A stretch of DNA of 64,000 nt from Stenotrophomonas maltophilia (GCF_023518235.1 NZ_CP090423.1:2975001-3039000), one strand, 5' to 3'; positions 18,695 through 28,847 are shown, counted from the stretch's first letter. Numbers and translations: made by a program. The notes: generated by a model from the letters alone, not told the origin.

Positions 18695-19953
18695 GCCTGA
18701 AGCCTCCGCGCGATCAGCGCCAGCAGTTGTTCGGCCAGCTCGCGCTTGGAGGTGGCCGGGAAGTTCTGTTCGCCGTCCTGCCAGAAGGCCGTGGCGGCAT
18801 TGTTGTCGCTTTCGAAACCGCCGCCGCTGATGCCGACCTGGTTGGCGATCACCAGGTCCAGGCGCTTGTCGACCAGCTTGCCACGGGCATATTTCTCCAC
18901 ATCGTGGGTCTCGGCGGCAAAGCCCACCACCAGTTTCAGCGACTGGGTCTGCGCGGCGACTTCGGCCAGGATGTCCGGCGTGCGCACCAGCTCAATCACC
19001 AGCGACTGGCTGTCGGCGGTCTTCTTCAGCTTCTGCGCGGCCACCTGGCGCGGCGTGTAGTCCGATACCGCCGCTGCACCGATGTAGATGTCGGCCGGCA
19101 GCGCCTGCAGCACGGCATCGCGCATCTGCGCGGCCGAGCGCACATCGATGCGCTGCACGCCAGGCGGCGTGGGCAGTTGCACCGGGCCACTGACCAGCAC
19201 CACCTGTGCGCCCATCGCCGCGGCCGCGGCGGCCAGGGCGAACCCCATCTTGCCGCTGCTGCGGTTGCCGACGTAGCGCACCGGGTCCAGATCTTCGTAG
19301 GTCGGGCCGGCGCTGACCAGCAGGCGCAGGCCCTGCAGTGCGCGGGTTTCCGGCGCGGCAACCGCTGAGGCCGCGCGGCCGTTGGCGGCCAGCGCGGCCA
19401 CGATGTCGCCCGGTTCGGCCAGACGGCCGGGACCGGATTCACCTTCGGCCAGCGGGCCATCGACCGGACCGATCACCTGCGCGCCGCGCTGGCGCAGCAG
19501 GGCGATGTTGGCCTGGGTGGCCGGATGCAGCCACATGCGATGGTTCATCGCCGGGCAGATCGTCAGCGGTGCGGTGCTGGCCAGGCACAGCGTGCTGACC
19601 AGGTCATCGGCATGGCCCTGGGCCAGCCGCGCGAGCAGATCGGCGGTACCCGGGGCGACCACGATACGATCGGCCCAGCGCGCCAGTTCGATATGGCCCA
19701 TGGCCTGTTCGGCCGCGCTGTCCCACAGCGTGGTGCGGGTCGGCTGCCCGGACAGGGCCTGGAAGCTGAGCGGGGTGACGAACTGCTGGGCACCGGCGGT
19801 CATCGCCACCTGTACCTGGGCGCCGGCGTCGCGCAGCCGCCGCACCAGCTCCAGAGCCTTGTAGGCCGCGATCCCGCCTCCGACGCACAACAACAGTTTC
19901 TGGCCTTCCAGCGCGCGGGCCGGCGCCGGGGAAGCGTTGGGGGAGTCAGCCAC
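18691..19953 (-). CDS. coaBC: Bifunctional phosphopantothenoylcysteine decarboxylase / phosphopantothenate--cysteine ligase
   Basis: 420-aa flavoprotein performing two coenzyme A steps. The CoaC half has [20 protein letters not shown], the catalytic-histidine motif [20 protein letters not shown], and the substrate motif PAMNHRMW. The CoaB half has [28 protein letters not shown], and the lysine-bearing KLKK region. The start is read as GTG 19953 ([12 protein letters not shown]), with an AGGAAA Shine-Dalgarno 6-7 nt upstream; the frame stays open upstream but encodes nothing conserved. It is first in the coaBC-dut-algC unit. Confidence 0.95.
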   Translation of the reverse strand: MADSPNASPAPARALEGQKLLLCVGGGIAAYKALELVRRLRDAGAQVQVAMTAGAQQFVTPLSFQALSGQPTRTTLWDSAAEQAMGHIELARWADRIVVAPGTADLLARLAQGHADDLVSTLCLASTAPLTICPAMNHRMWLHPATQANIALLRQRGAQVIGPVDGPLAEGESGPGRLAEPGDIVAALAANGRAASAVAAPETRALQGLRLLVSAGPTYEDLDPVRYVGNRSSGKMGFALAAAAAAMGAQVVLVSGPVQLPTPPGVQRIDVRSAAQMRDAVLQALPADIYIGAAAVSDYTPRQVAAQKLKKTADSQSLVIELVRTPDILAEVAAQTQSLKLVVGFAAETHDVEKYARGKLVDKRLDLVIANQVGISGGGFESDNNAATAFWQDGEQNFPATSKRELAEQLLALIARRLQA

Positions 19954-20179
19954 CTGGATTTCCTGTGCAAACGAGGGCGCTAGCTTACCCGATGGCCGGT
20001 AATGTCCCGGTGCAGGGCGCACATAGCCGGCAGCTATCAGCAGATGGAACTTGCACTACGACAATTTCTGCATCCGGAACCGTGCGATTCGGAACTTTCC
20101 TATACCTGTAGGCCGACCACCTTTGCAGAATCGTGGTTGGCCACCGCTGGTGCGCCGTTTCGCCTTCCGAGGATTCCAC

Positions 20180-20806
20180 GTGCAACCGCGCATCATCATC
20201 GCCGACGACCACCCCGTCGTCCTGCACGGTATCCGCATCGTGCTGCAGGCCCATCTGATGGACGTGGTCGGCGCCGCCCGTGACGGCGCCGGGCTGCTGC
20301 ACCTGGTGGAACGCGAAACCTGCGACGCCGTGCTGACCGACCTGTCCATGCCCGGCACCGGCCCTGATGGCCCCGAGCTGATCGGTGAACTGCAGGCGCG
20401 CCACCCGGCGCTGCCGGTGGTGGTGCTGACCGGCGCCCGCCATCCGGGCCTGCTTGATGGCCTGTTGCGCGACGGCGTGGGTGGCCTGGTCGACAAGTGC
20501 GCCGATTTCGGCCAGCTGCCGCAGGCGCTGAACGCGGCGATGGCCGGCCAGGTCTTCGTTTCGCCACACCTGCGCCACCACCTTGAAGCGCGCGACCTGA
20601 TGTTCGCGCGTGAGCCGTCGGCGCTGTCGGCGCGCGAGCAGGAAGTGCTGGACCTGCTGGCGGCCGGCTTGAAGGTCAATGCCATTGCGGCCCATTGCGG
20701 CCGCAGCCCGAAGACGATCAGCCGGCAGAAGGCTGAAGCCAAGCGCAAGCTGGGCCTGCAGACCAACCAGGAACTGTTCGCCTATCTGCAGCGCCGGCGC
20801 GATTGA
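20180..20806 (+). CDS. Orphan response regulator, receiver plus LuxR-type HTH
   Basis: 208 aa from GTG 20180 (GAGG Shine-Dalgarno about 8 nt upstream); an in-frame ATG at 20051 would add 43 non-conserved residues. The receiver is complete: acidic pair in [10 protein letters not shown], phosphoacceptor D54 (VLTDLSMPG), Thr in VVLTGAR, and Lys in GLVDKC. The C-terminal GerE/LuxR HTH reads [18 protein letters not shown] and [11 protein letters not shown]. Overall it resembles the RcsB group. No kinase gene is nearby: it sits between coaBC (divergent) and radC, so its partner must be elsewhere. Confidence 0.88.
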   Translation: MQPRIIIADDHPVVLHGIRIVLQAHLMDVVGAARDGAGLLHLVERETCDAVLTDLSMPGTGPDGPELIGELQARHPALPVVVLTGARHPGLLDGLLRDGVGGLVDKCADFGQLPQALNAAMAGQVFVSPHLRHHLEARDLMFAREPSALSAREQEVLDLLAAGLKVNAIAAHCGRSPKTISRQKAEAKRKLGLQTNQELFAYLQRRRD

Positions 20807-20876
20807 GGCATTGGCCGACGCGCGCGCGCGGGGTGTGCCGATGGGAGGCCGCAACGCAGCCGGCGATGATCAACGC

Positions 20877-21581
20877 ATGCCCATCCGCGACTGGCCCGAA
20901 CAGGAACGACCCCGCGAGAAACTGCTCGCGCACGGCGCTGCCCTGCTGTCCGATGCTGAATTGCTGGCGCTGTTCCTCGGCTCCGGGTCCGGCGGCCGCG
21001 ATGCCGTGCACACCGCGCGCGATCTGCTCGCCGCGCATGGCCCGTTGCGGCAGCTGCTTGACCGCCCGGCCCGCGACCTGGCGCGGCTGCCCGGCCTGGG
21101 TCCGGCACGCAGCTGCACGCTGGCGGCCGGCCTGGAGCTGGCCCACCGCTACCTGGCCGCCGAACTGCAGCACGGCGAACCCGTCGGCAACAACCCGGTC
21201 GCGGTCGGCCGCTACCTGCAGCACCGGCTGCGCGGCCAGGCCCGGGAGATCTTCATGGTGCTGTTCCTGGACAACCGGCACCGCCTGATCGCCTGCGAGG
21301 AACTGTTCCAGGGCACCATCAACGCGGCCCCGGTGTACCCGCGCGAAGTGGTACGGCGGGCCCTGCTGCACAACGCCGCAGCGGTGATCCTCAGCCACAA
21401 CCACCCGTCCGGCGATCCGGAACCCTCCAGTGCTGACACCCGCATCACCGACGAGCTGCAGCAGGCGCTGGCGCTGGTGGACGTGCGCCTGCTGGACCAC
21501 TTCGTGGTGGGTGAGGGGCGGCCTGTTTCGTTTGCTGAACGAGGGCTGCTGGCCCAGCCACAACCGCGCCTGTTCGGCTGA
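20877..21581 (+). CDS. radC: RadC-family JAB1/MPN metalloprotein
   Basis: 234 aa. An N-terminal helix-hairpin-helix-like region ([13 protein letters not shown]) precedes a JAMM metal motif, with [17 protein letters not shown] upstream and [14 protein letters not shown] carrying the two histidines, serine and aspartate. The family was once linked to DNA repair, but its biochemical role is unsettled. Start ATG 20877 ([16 protein letters not shown]) matches the usual RadC N-terminus; ATG 20841 is in frame but adds non-conserved residues. It lies near coaBC-dut-algC, as I recall for Pseudomonas. Confidence 0.93.
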   Translation: MPIRDWPEQERPREKLLAHGAALLSDAELLALFLGSGSGGRDAVHTARDLLAAHGPLRQLLDRPARDLARLPGLGPARSCTLAAGLELAHRYLAAELQHGEPVGNNPVAVGRYLQHRLRGQAREIFMVLFLDNRHRLIACEELFQGTINAAPVYPREVVRRALLHNAAAVILSHNHPSGDPEPSSADTRITDELQQALALVDVRLLDHFVVGEGRPVSFAERGLLAQPQPRLFG

Positions 21582-21692
21582 GCGGGGGCTGGCGACGGGC
21601 CCCCGGCCCCGCCAGGCAGGCGGGGCTCAGCGTGGCTGCGGGTATCTGCGCTAAAATGGGCGATTCCGCCGCTCATTCTCACAGCAGGCCTC

Positions 21693-23381
21693 GTGAAAAA
21701 TCTCCTCCGCGCCCTGATCAGCCAAGGCATCGAAGCCTTGCGCGCCAATGGCACCCTGCCCGCCGACTCCCTGCCGCCGGACTTCGTGGTCGAGCGCCCG
21801 AAGACCCGCGACCATGGCGACTTCGCCACCAACGCCGCGATGCTGCTGGCCAAGGCCGCGCGCAGCAATCCGCGCGCACTGGCCCAGGCGCTGGTCGAGG
21901 CGCTGCCGCGCAGCGAGGACGTCAGCAAGGTCGAGATCGCTGGCCCGGGCTTCATCAATTTCCACCTGGCCCCGGCCGCCTACCAGCGCGAAGCCGCGTC
22001 GGTCATCAAGGAAGGCCATGACTACGGCCGCAACCTGTCCGGCAATGGCCGCACGGTGGGTGTGGAGTATGTGTCGGCCAACCCGACCGGTCCGCTGCAC
22101 GTCGGCCACGGCCGCGCCGCCGCGATCGGCGACTGCGTAGCGCGCGTGCTCGATGCCAACGGCTGGAACGCCAAGCGCGAGTTCTACTACAACGACGCCG
22201 GCGTGCAGATCGAGAATCTGGCGCTGTCGGTGCAGGCCCGCGTGAAGGGGATCGCCCCGGACCAGGACGGCTGGCCGGAAGGCGGCTACCGCGGTGAATA
22301 CATCGCCGACGTCGCCCGCGCCTACATGACCGGCGCCAGCGTCGACCTGGAGGGCACCCTGGTGGTCGGCGCCAAGGATCCGGACGACATGCAGGCGATC
22401 CGTCGCTTCGCTGTGGCCTACCTGCGCAACGAGCAGAACCTGGACCTGGCCGCGTTCGGCGTCGACTTCGACATCTACTTCCTGGAAAGCTCGCTGTACG
22501 CCGACGGCAAGGTTGCCGAAGCGGTGGCCAAGCTGCAGGCGTCCGGCCACACCTACGAGGAAGGCGGCGCGCTGTGGCTGCGCAGCACCGACTTCGGTGA
22601 CGACAAGGACCGCGTGATGCGCAAGTCCGACGGCACCTTCACCTACTTCGTTCCGGACGTGGCCTACCACCTGTCCAAGTGGCAGCGCGGCTACGAGCGC
22701 GCGATCACTGAGCTGGGCGCCGACCACCACGGTTCGCTGGCGCGCGTGCGCGCCGGCCTGCAGGCCATGGAAGTGGGCATCCCGCAGGGCTGGCCGGAAT
22801 ACGTGCTGCACCAGATGGTCACCGTCATGCGTGGCGGTGAGGAAGTGAAGCTGTCCAAGCGTGCCGGCAGCTACTTCACCCTGCGCGACCTGATCGAGGA
22901 AGCCGGCCGCGATGCCACCCGCTGGTTCCTGATCGCGCGCAAGCCCGATTCGCAGCTGACCTTCGACATCGACCTGGCCCGCCAGCAGAGCAACGACAAC
23001 CCGGTGTTCTATGTGCAGTACGCGCACGCGCGCGTGTGCAGCCTGTTGCGCCAGGCGCAGGAGAAGGGCCTGGTGTACGAACAGGGCAACGGCCTGGCCA
23101 ACCTCGCCCGCCTGGGCGACGACGCCTCGCTGGCGCTGATGAACGAGATCTCGCGGTACCCGGAAGTGGTGGAAGCGGCCGGCGTGGCGCTGGAGCCGCA
23201 CCTGGTGGCGCAGTACCTGCGTGAATTGGCGCATGCGTTCCACACGTGGTATCACGGGACGCCAGTGCTGGTGGACGACAGTGTTGAGCGCAATGCCAAG
23301 CTGACCCTGGCCTGCGCAGCACGCCAGGTGCTGGCCAACGGCCTCGAACTCCTGGGCGTCAGCGCCCCGGAAAAAATGTAA
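21693..23381 (+). CDS. argS: Arginine--tRNA ligase
   Basis: 562-aa class I synthetase charging tRNA-Arg. The N-terminal Add-1 domain is followed by the HIGH-type motif in [16 protein letters not shown] (near residues 128-140). The KMSKS-type loop is KLSKRAG, and a DALR anticodon-binding C-terminus ends the protein. The start is GTG 21693 ([16 protein letters not shown]). TAAAAT at 21652-21657 is a good -10 element, giving a leader of about 30 nt, and a GC-rich hairpin at 21606-21626 may end the radC transcript just before it. Confidence 0.97.
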   Translation: MKNLLRALISQGIEALRANGTLPADSLPPDFVVERPKTRDHGDFATNAAMLLAKAARSNPRALAQALVEALPRSEDVSKVEIAGPGFINFHLAPAAYQREAASVIKEGHDYGRNLSGNGRTVGVEYVSANPTGPLHVGHGRAAAIGDCVARVLDANGWNAKREFYYNDAGVQIENLALSVQARVKGIAPDQDGWPEGGYRGEYIADVARAYMTGASVDLEGTLVVGAKDPDDMQAIRRFAVAYLRNEQNLDLAAFGVDFDIYFLESSLYADGKVAEAVAKLQASGHTYEEGGALWLRSTDFGDDKDRVMRKSDGTFTYFVPDVAYHLSKWQRGYERAITELGADHHGSLARVRAGLQAMEVGIPQGWPEYVLHQMVTVMRGGEEVKLSKRAGSYFTLRDLIEEAGRDATRWFLIARKPDSQLTFDIDLARQQSNDNPVFYVQYAHARVCSLLRQAQEKGLVYEQGNGLANLARLGDDASLALMNEISRYPEVVEAAGVALEPHLVAQYLRELAHAFHTWYHGTPVLVDDSVERNAKLTLACAARQVLANGLELLGVSAPEKM

Positions 23382-23402
23382 GCATCAGGAGACGCAGTAC
23401 AC

Positions 23403-24302
23403 ATGGCAGCACGACGCGGCAAAAGCCAGGCACGACGCAACAGCGGCAGCCAGGGCACACCCGGATGGGTGTGGCTGGTGGCCGGTGTGGCGATCGCCGC
23501 TGTGGTGTTCCTGGCGGCGCCGAACCTGTTCAAGGGCGAAGGCGATGGTTTCCTGCGCGCCGGTCCGCAGCCGAACCCGAACGCGCAACCGGCCCCGGTC
23601 GCCGATGCCGACAGCGATGTCGGCAGCCAGCCGGCCGCGCAGCCGGCTGCGGCCAAGCCCTCCGAAGCGGAAAAGCCGGCCGCCACCCAGTACGACTTCT
23701 ACACCCTGCTGCCGGGCAAGGAAGTGGAGATGTCCGACGCCGAACTGGCCGCCAGCGCGCGCGCCGAGGACCAGCGCCGGGCCAAGGCCGAGGCGCAGCG
23801 CGCGCAGGCCGCACTGGAAGGCAAGCCGGTGCCGCCGGCGACGGCCACCACGCCGTCACCTGCGGCCACCGCCAGCGTGGCCAGTACCGCGCCGGCGACC
23901 GCGACCAGCCGTCCGTTGCCGGCTCCGCTGAGTGAACGTCCGGCGGCAACGACGCCGCCGGCCAGCACCGTGCCCGCAACGACCAGCACTGCCGCAGCAA
24001 CCCCGGCGCCGCGCACGGACACCGCGCCGGCTGCGGCCAGCACCGTGTCCGCACCGGCCGCCGCCGACAATGCCCGCTACATCCTGCAGGCCGGCGCGTT
24101 CGGTGCCTCCGGCGATGCCGAAGCCACCAAGGCCAAGCTGGCGATGATGGGGCTTGCGGCACGCGTGGAATCGGCACAGATCAACGGCAAGACCGTGTAC
24201 CGCGTGCGCATGGGGCCCTATGGCACGGCCGGCGAGCTGTCCGAAGCCAAGCAGAAGCTGGATGGCACCGGGCTGCAGGCCATGGCGATCAAGGCGCAGT
24301 GA
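23403..24302 (+). CDS. SPOR-domain cell-division/wall protein (FtsN-like)
   Basis: 299 aa. A short basic tail (MAARRGKSQARRNSGSQ) precedes one membrane helix at about residues 19-38 (GWVWLVAGVAIAAVVFLAAP). A long low-complexity Ala/Pro/Thr linker follows, then a C-terminal SPOR domain (about 222-298; RYILQAGAFGASGDAEATK ... VYRVRMGPYG) that binds denuded glycan strands at the septum. It starts 21 bp after argS. An argS-SPOR pairing is what I recall from pseudomonads. It ends at a clear terminator. Confidence 0.88.
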   Translation: MAARRGKSQARRNSGSQGTPGWVWLVAGVAIAAVVFLAAPNLFKGEGDGFLRAGPQPNPNAQPAPVADADSDVGSQPAAQPAAAKPSEAEKPAATQYDFYTLLPGKEVEMSDAELAASARAEDQRRAKAEAQRAQAALEGKPVPPATATTPSPAATASVASTAPATATSRPLPAPLSERPAATTPPASTVPATTSTAAATPAPRTDTAPAAASTVSAPAAADNARYILQAGAFGASGDAEATKAKLAMMGLAARVESAQINGKTVYRVRMGPYGTAGELSEAKQKLDGTGLQAMAIKAQ

Positions 24303-24322
24303 TCTGCTGGAGTTGAACGGAA

Positions 24323-24348
24323 AAGCCGGGCATTGCCCGGCTTTTTTT
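24323..24348 (+). terminator. Rho-independent terminator after the SPOR gene
   Basis: Stem AAGCCGGGC (24323-24331) with GCCCGGCTT (24335-24343), 3-nt loop ATT, then a T-run to 24348. Confidence 0.85.
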
Positions 24349-24354
24349 GTTTCT

Positions 24355-24413
24355 GTAGAGCCGAGCCATGCTCGGCTGAATCCCGACGAAGCCGAGCATG
24401 GGCTCGGCTCTAC
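24355..24413. repeat. Inverted pair of SMAG-type REP palindromes
   Basis: GTAGAGCCGAGCCATGCTCG unit (24355-24378) facing a second unit in the opposite orientation (24390-24413, ending GGCTCTAC), separated by about 11 bp. They lie between the SPOR terminator and the convergent SDR gene. Confidence 0.8.
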
Positions 24414-24459
24414 AGGACACACCCCACCTGCGATGGCACGGGACGTCGCACGGCGCAGG

Positions 24460-25212
24460 TCAGCCTTCGCGGGCCACCTGGAAGCCGGCGAACGACTGGC
24501 TGACCGGCATCAGTTCCAGGCGATTGATGTTCAGGTGCGGCGGCAGCGTGGCCACCCAGAAGATCTGCTCGGCGATGTCCTCGGCGGTCATCGGGTTGGC
24601 GCCGCTGTAGAGCTTGTCCGAGGCGTTCTGGTCGCCATGGGTGCGCACCACGGTGAATTCGGTCTCGGCCATGCCCGGTTCGATCGTGGTTACGCGCACG
24701 CCGGTGCCGTGCAGGTCCGAACGCAGGCCCAGCGAGAACTGGCTGACGAACGCCTTGGTGCCACCATAGGCATTGCCGCCCGGATACGGGTAGACACCGG
24801 CCACCGAAGAGATGTTGATGATCGCGCCGCGGCGCTCCACCAACTGCGGCAGCAGGCGGTGGGTGAGGGTCACCAGTGCGGTGATGTTGGTGTCGATCAT
24901 GGTGGTCCAGTCCGACAGCTTCGCACCCTGCGCCGGCGCGGTGCCCTGCGCCAGCCCGGCATTGTTGACCAGCAGATCGATCTCGCCGAAGGCCGGCGGC
25001 AGCGCCAGCAGCGCTGCTTCCATCGCCACCGCATCGCGGATGTCGAAGGCGGCGGCGTGCACCACATCCTTGCCATAACGGTCGACCAATGGCTGCAGGC
25101 GCTCGCTGCGGCGACCGGTGGCGATCACCTTCCAGCCCGCCTGGGCGAAGCGGTGGACGGCGGCGGCGCCGAAGCCGGAGGTGGCGCCGGTAATCAGGAC
25201 GGTGCGGGTCAT
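24460..25212 (-). CDS. Short-chain dehydrogenase/reductase, YdfG-like
   Basis: 250-aa NADP-type SDR. The cofactor motif is TGATSGFG near residues 8-15, followed by a basic ATGRR that favours NADPH, then NNAG, an active-site Ser in NISSVAGVYPYPGG, and YGGTK (catalytic YxxxK). The C-terminus resembles E. coli YdfG, a 3-hydroxy acid (serine/allo-threonine) dehydrogenase. Start ATG 25212 (MTRTVLITGATSGFG) has GGAG about 9 nt upstream; the open frame further upstream is not conserved. The substrate is inferred only by resemblance. Confidence 0.88.
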   Translation of the reverse strand: MTRTVLITGATSGFGAAAVHRFAQAGWKVIATGRRSERLQPLVDRYGKDVVHAAAFDIRDAVAMEAALLALPPAFGEIDLLVNNAGLAQGTAPAQGAKLSDWTTMIDTNITALVTLTHRLLPQLVERRGAIINISSVAGVYPYPGGNAYGGTKAFVSQFSLGLRSDLHGTGVRVTTIEPGMAETEFTVVRTHGDQNASDKLYSGANPMTAEDIAEQIFWVATLPPHLNINRLELMPVSQSFAGFQVAREG

Positions 25213-25358
25213 CAAGCAACTCCAGGGCGGAAACCAGGCCCCCATTCTGGCACCGTCGGCCGGCGCCTGTGTTGCCGGATCGGCCGGATCCGGGGTCGGA
25301 TCCCTCTGCTCCGCACAGGCATCTGACCCCAGCTGCAGGGGGGCCGGTACAATGGGCC

Positions 25359-25826
25359 ATGATCAACAACGATGTCCTGCGCAGCGTGCGCTACTCCCTG
25401 GACCTGGGCGACCAGCACGTGGTGACCCTGTGCCAGATGGCCGACCCGGCCTTCGCCGTGGATACCGAACAGGTGAAGGCCTGGCTGCGTCGCGAGGATG
25501 AGGCCGGTTTCGAGGCGATGAACGACCGTGCGCTGGCGCACTTCCTCGACGGGCTCATCGTGCACCTGCGCGGCCGCGACGAGAGCCAGCCGCGGCGTGC
25601 AGTGGAAACCCGCATCGACAACAACCTGGTGTTGAAGAAGCTTCGGGTGGCGTTCCAGCTGCGCGATGTGGACCTGATGGAGATCTTCGCCAGCGCCGGT
25701 TTCAATGTCTCCAAGTCGGAAGTCGGTGCGCTGTTCCGCCAGCCCGGCCATGCCAACTACCGGCGCTGCCTGGACCAGATGCTGCGCAATTTCCTCAAGG
25801 GCCTGAGCCTGCGCCTGCGCGGCTGA
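25359..25826 (+). CDS. DUF1456 (YehS-like) protein
   Basis: 155-aa protein built from two related repeats of about 70 residues. Each opens with an N-N-(D/L)-V-L segment (MINNDVLRSVRYSLDL and RIDNNLVLKKLRVAFQL) and ends in an RF/FRQPGH-like motif and a leucine-rich helix. This is the DUF1456 pattern; molecular function is unknown. TACAAT at 25348-25353 ends only 5 bases before the ATG at 25359, so the message is probably leaderless. Its 3' end overlaps the convergent LysR gene by 32 bases. Confidence 0.88.
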   Translation: MINNDVLRSVRYSLDLGDQHVVTLCQMADPAFAVDTEQVKAWLRREDEAGFEAMNDRALAHFLDGLIVHLRGRDESQPRRAVETRIDNNLVLKKLRVAFQLRDVDLMEIFASAGFNVSKSEVGALFRQPGHANYRRCLDQMLRNFLKGLSLRLRG

Positions 25827-26682
25827 GCACGGCCTCGACGAAGGCACGTGCTGCCGGCGTCGGCAACCGCTGCCAGACCAGATGCACGCGGCGGGTCGGG
25901 GTGGGCTGCAGCGGAATCTGCACCACCCCTTCGAAGCCGTCGGCGATCAGCGCCGGCACGATGCCCACCGCCAGCCCATGGCGGACGAAGCGCTCGACCA
26001 GTTCCATCAGGTTGACCTCGAAGCGCACCGTGTGCGGCAGGCCGGCGGCAGCGAAGGCGTCATCGGTCTGTCGGCGCGCACCAGTGCCGCGCGGAAAATC
26101 GACCAGTGCCTCATCCTGCAGCGCGGTCAATGGCAGCCCCCTGCGCCGCGCCAACCGGTGCGACGGGGACAGCACCGCCACCAGGTCTTCCTCCTGCAGC
26201 GTCTGGTGACAGACCCCCTCCAGCGCCGCCGAGGGCGCCAGCCCGACCAGCGCCACGTCCAGCGCGCGCGACTGCACCTGTGCGATCAGGTCTTCGCTCT
26301 TGTCCACCCGCAACTGGAACTCCACCTGCGGGTGCACCTGCTGGAAGGCAGCCAGCATTGCCACCACGTCGATGCCGGTGAGTGAGGAAATCTGCCCGAT
26401 GGCCAGCAGGCCACGCACTTCGCCACTGACCGCCGCCACATCGGCACGCAGGTGACGCAGGCTGGCCAGCACCTGGCGCGCGTGCACCAGCAGCGCCTCA
26501 CCTGCGGCAGTAGCGCGGACCAGGCGCGGCAGGCGCTCGAACAGCGTGGCACCCAGTTCCTGCTCCAGCGCGGCGATCTGGTGGCTGAGCGCGGACTGCA
26601 CGACATGGCAGCGTTCAGCGGCACGGGTGAAGTTGCCTTCCTCGGCCAGGGCGACGGCGAACTCGAGCTGCTTGAGGTTCAC
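25795..26682 (-). CDS. LysR-family transcriptional regulator
   Basis: 295 aa. N-terminal winged HTH (MNLKQLEFAVALAEEGNFTR then AAERCHVVQSALSHQIAALE) and a periplasmic-binding-protein-like effector domain from about residue 90. The start is GTG 26682. It is divergently arranged with an MFS transporter gene 98 bp away, with an inverted repeat in the gap; LysR regulators commonly control the divergent neighbour, so the MFS gene is the likely target. Its 3' end overlaps the DUF1456 gene by 32 bases on the opposite strand. Confidence 0.92.
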   Translation of the reverse strand: MNLKQLEFAVALAEEGNFTRAAERCHVVQSALSHQIAALEQELGATLFERLPRLVRATAAGEALLVHARQVLASLRHLRADVAAVSGEVRGLLAIGQISSLTGIDVVAMLAAFQQVHPQVEFQLRVDKSEDLIAQVQSRALDVALVGLAPSAALEGVCHQTLQEEDLVAVLSPSHRLARRRGLPLTALQDEALVDFPRGTGARRQTDDAFAAAGLPHTVRFEVNLMELVERFVRHGLAVGIVPALIADGFEGVVQIPLQPTPTRRVHLVWQRLPTPAARAFVEAVLSRAGAGSGP

Positions 26683-26710
26683 GCTTGTATCTTGTTTTCA
26701 GATGGCAGGG

Positions 26711-26734
26711 ATGATGATGATTCATTTCCATCAT
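26711..26734. promoter_or_regulatory. Candidate LysR operator in the divergent promoter region
   Basis: ATGATG (26711-26716 and again 26714-26719) faces CATCAT (26729-26734) across about 9 bp in the short gap between the regulator and the MFS gene. The position and imperfect dyad fit a LysR-type site. Confidence 0.35.
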
Positions 26735-26780
26735 GACTGCAGCAGGCGGACACTGTGCGCCCCGCCCACTGGAACACCGC

Positions 26781-27974
26781 GTGAGCCCGTCTCTCCCCCC
26801 TCTGCACCGCTGGCAGGTGCTGCTGATGTCGGTGGCCACCGGCGTGGCTGTGGCCAGCAACTACTATGCGCAGCCCCTGCTGCATACCATCGCCGATGCC
26901 TTCGGCGTGCCGTTTGGCCAGGCCGGCATGGTGGTCACCGCCGCGCAGTTGAGCTATGCCGCCGGCCTGATCCTGCTGGTGCCGCTGGGTGACCTGTTCG
27001 AGCGGCGCCGCCTGATCGTAGTGATGAGCCTGCTCTCGGCCGGCGGCCTGGTGATCAGTGCCTGTGCACCGTCGCTGGCCTGGCTGCTGGTGGGCACCGC
27101 GATCACCGGCCTGTTCTCGGTGGTGGCGCAGGTGCTGGTGCCGTTCGCCGCCACCCTGGCCGCACCGGAGCACCGCGGACGTGTGGTCGGCACGCTGATG
27201 AGCGGGCTGCTGCTGGGCATCCTGCTGGCACGCACCGTGGCCGGCCTGCTCTCGAGCCTGGGCGACTGGCGGCTGGTCTATGCCATCGCTGCGGCCACCC
27301 TGGTACTGACCGCGCTGGCCCTGCAGCGTGGCCTGCCACGCTTCCACCACAGCGCAGGCCTGGGCTATTTCGCCCTGCTGCGCTCGATCGGCGTGCTGTT
27401 CGTGCAGGAACCGGTGCTGCGCCAGCGCACCTTGCTGGGGGCGTGCAGTTTCGCCATGTTCGCGATCTTCTGGACCCCGCTTGCCTTCCTGCTGGCACAG
27501 CCGCCCTATGCCTACAGCGATGCCACCATCGGCCTGTTCGGTCTGGTCGGTGCCGCTGGCACGCTGGCCGCCGGACTGGCCGGGCGCATGTCCGACCGTG
27601 GCCAGAGCGGGCGCGCCACGGCCATCGCACTGGTGCTGCTGCTGGTGGCGTGGCTACCGCTGGGGCTGTCCACCCATTCGCTGCTGGCGCTGCTGGTGGG
27701 CGTGGTGGTGCTGGACCTGGCCGCGCAACTGCTGCACGTCAGCAACCAGAACCTGATCTACGCCTTGCAGCCGGCCGCGCGCAACCGGCTCAACGCCGGT
27801 TACATGACCGGCTACTTCATCGGCGGCTCACTGGGCTCGCTGCTGTCGGCGCAGGTCTACCAGCGCTACGGCTGGACCGGCATCTGCGTGGCCGGTGCAG
27901 CCGTGGCCGTGCTGGCGCTGCTGCTGTGGCTGCCCGGCGCGCTGCGTGCGCGCCAGGCCACCACTGCCGACTAG
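26781..27974 (+). CDS. MFS drug/metabolite exporter
   Basis: 397 aa with 12 predicted membrane helices. Features include an N-terminal VASNYYAQPLLHTIADAFGV stretch typical of the YnfM/NepI-like branch, the MFS motif GDLFERRRLIV between helices 2 and 3, and a second-half copy GRMSDRGQSGR. The start is GTG 26781 (MSPSLPPLHRW); ATG 26733 in the same frame would add 16 residues. It is probably regulated by the divergent LysR protein. The substrate is unknown. The stop overlaps the convergent outer-membrane protein's stop by two bases. Confidence 0.88.
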   Translation: MSPSLPPLHRWQVLLMSVATGVAVASNYYAQPLLHTIADAFGVPFGQAGMVVTAAQLSYAAGLILLVPLGDLFERRRLIVVMSLLSAGGLVISACAPSLAWLLVGTAITGLFSVVAQVLVPFAATLAAPEHRGRVVGTLMSGLLLGILLARTVAGLLSSLGDWRLVYAIAAATLVLTALALQRGLPRFHHSAGLGYFALLRSIGVLFVQEPVLRQRTLLGACSFAMFAIFWTPLAFLLAQPPYAYSDATIGLFGLVGAAGTLAAGLAGRMSDRGQSGRATAIALVLLLVAWLPLGLSTHSLLALLVGVVVLDLAAQLLHVSNQNLIYALQPAARNRLNAGYMTGYFIGGSLGSLLSAQVYQRYGWTGICVAGAAVAVLALLLWLPGALRARQATTAD

Positions 27975-28669
27975 AAGCTTCCCTGCAGCGCCAGTTCCCA
28001 GCGGCCGCCGGCGTTGCCCGGGAACAGGCGCTTGGCGGCGCTGTCGGTGTCGTGCACGGTGGCACGCAGTTCCCAGGCCGGCGTCAGCGTGGCGATCGCG
28101 CTGAGCTGGCCATGCAGGTAGTCCGGCCCCTGCGCGTTGGCCAGCCAGTACTGGCCCACCGCCGCTTCCAGGCGGAAGCGCTCGTGCAGCGGCACGCGTA
28201 CGCCCAGCTGTGCATAGGTACCGCGATGGCCGCCGGCCAGTGCATCGTTGGAATGCGCCAGCTGCAACCAGGCGCGCTGTTTCCAGGTCAGCGTAGTGTT
28301 GAGCTCGGTCCAATCCAGCGCGCGTCCGGTGCCCGGGTACAGGTAGCGGGTCAGGTTGACATCCAGTGTCCAGTCCGGTGCCAGTGCGCCGGACCAACCC
28401 GCCACCAGATCGAACTCGCTGCGTGCGCCATTGTCCGGTTCGAACGACACGTTGGAACCCCACACACTGGCGTACCAGCCCGACGGGATCGAAACCTTCC
28501 CGCCGGCCTGTACCGCCGGGTCGCCATCGCTCTGCGAGCTGCCGCGCCACACGTAGTCACTGGTCAGCGCCGCACTGCCGCTCACCTGCACCTGTGCCTG
28601 CGCGCCGCCGATTCCGAGCAGCCCTGCCAGGGCGGCCACCGCAGCCGCCATCATCCCCTTGCTGTTCAC
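27971..28669 (-). CDS. TIGR02001/Gcw_chp-type outer-membrane protein
   Basis: 232-aa predicted beta-barrel. Signal peptide with an AQA cleavage site at about residues 1-26, then the family opening VSGSAALTSDYVWRGSSQSD. Alternating aromatic beta-strands (WYASVWGSNVSF, FDLVAGWSGA) follow and it ends with a terminal phenylalanine (ELALQGSF), as in outer-membrane barrels. The start is read as GTG 28669 with GAGGAA about 10 nt upstream. Function is unknown in this family. Confidence 0.8.
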   Translation of the reverse strand: MNSKGMMAAAVAALAGLLGIGGAQAQVQVSGSAALTSDYVWRGSSQSDGDPAVQAGGKVSIPSGWYASVWGSNVSFEPDNGARSEFDLVAGWSGALAPDWTLDVNLTRYLYPGTGRALDWTELNTTLTWKQRAWLQLAHSNDALAGGHRGTYAQLGVRVPLHERFRLEAAVGQYWLANAQGPDYLHGQLSAIATLTPAWELRATVHDTDSAAKRLFPGNAGGRWELALQGSF

Positions 28670-28847
28670 TGCACTTGTTTCCTCGTCGAAGGCGGCCACG
28701 CCGCCGGGACGGCAGTGTCGAGCGCGTGCCCGTAACGGATCGAGGGTGCTGCCGGGCCCGCAGCGCAAATTCGGCGTAAATCCCGTGGAGGCAGGCCACG
28801 CGCCGGCGGCGCGCTATCATGGCGCCTTGTTTCCAGGAACCAACCGC

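Noticed and set aside
20051..20179. N-terminal extension of the orphan response regulator from ATG 20051
   Set aside because: The extra 43 residues have no receiver-domain similarity, while GTG 20180 has a Shine-Dalgarno and gives the standard start IIIADDHP at residue 5.
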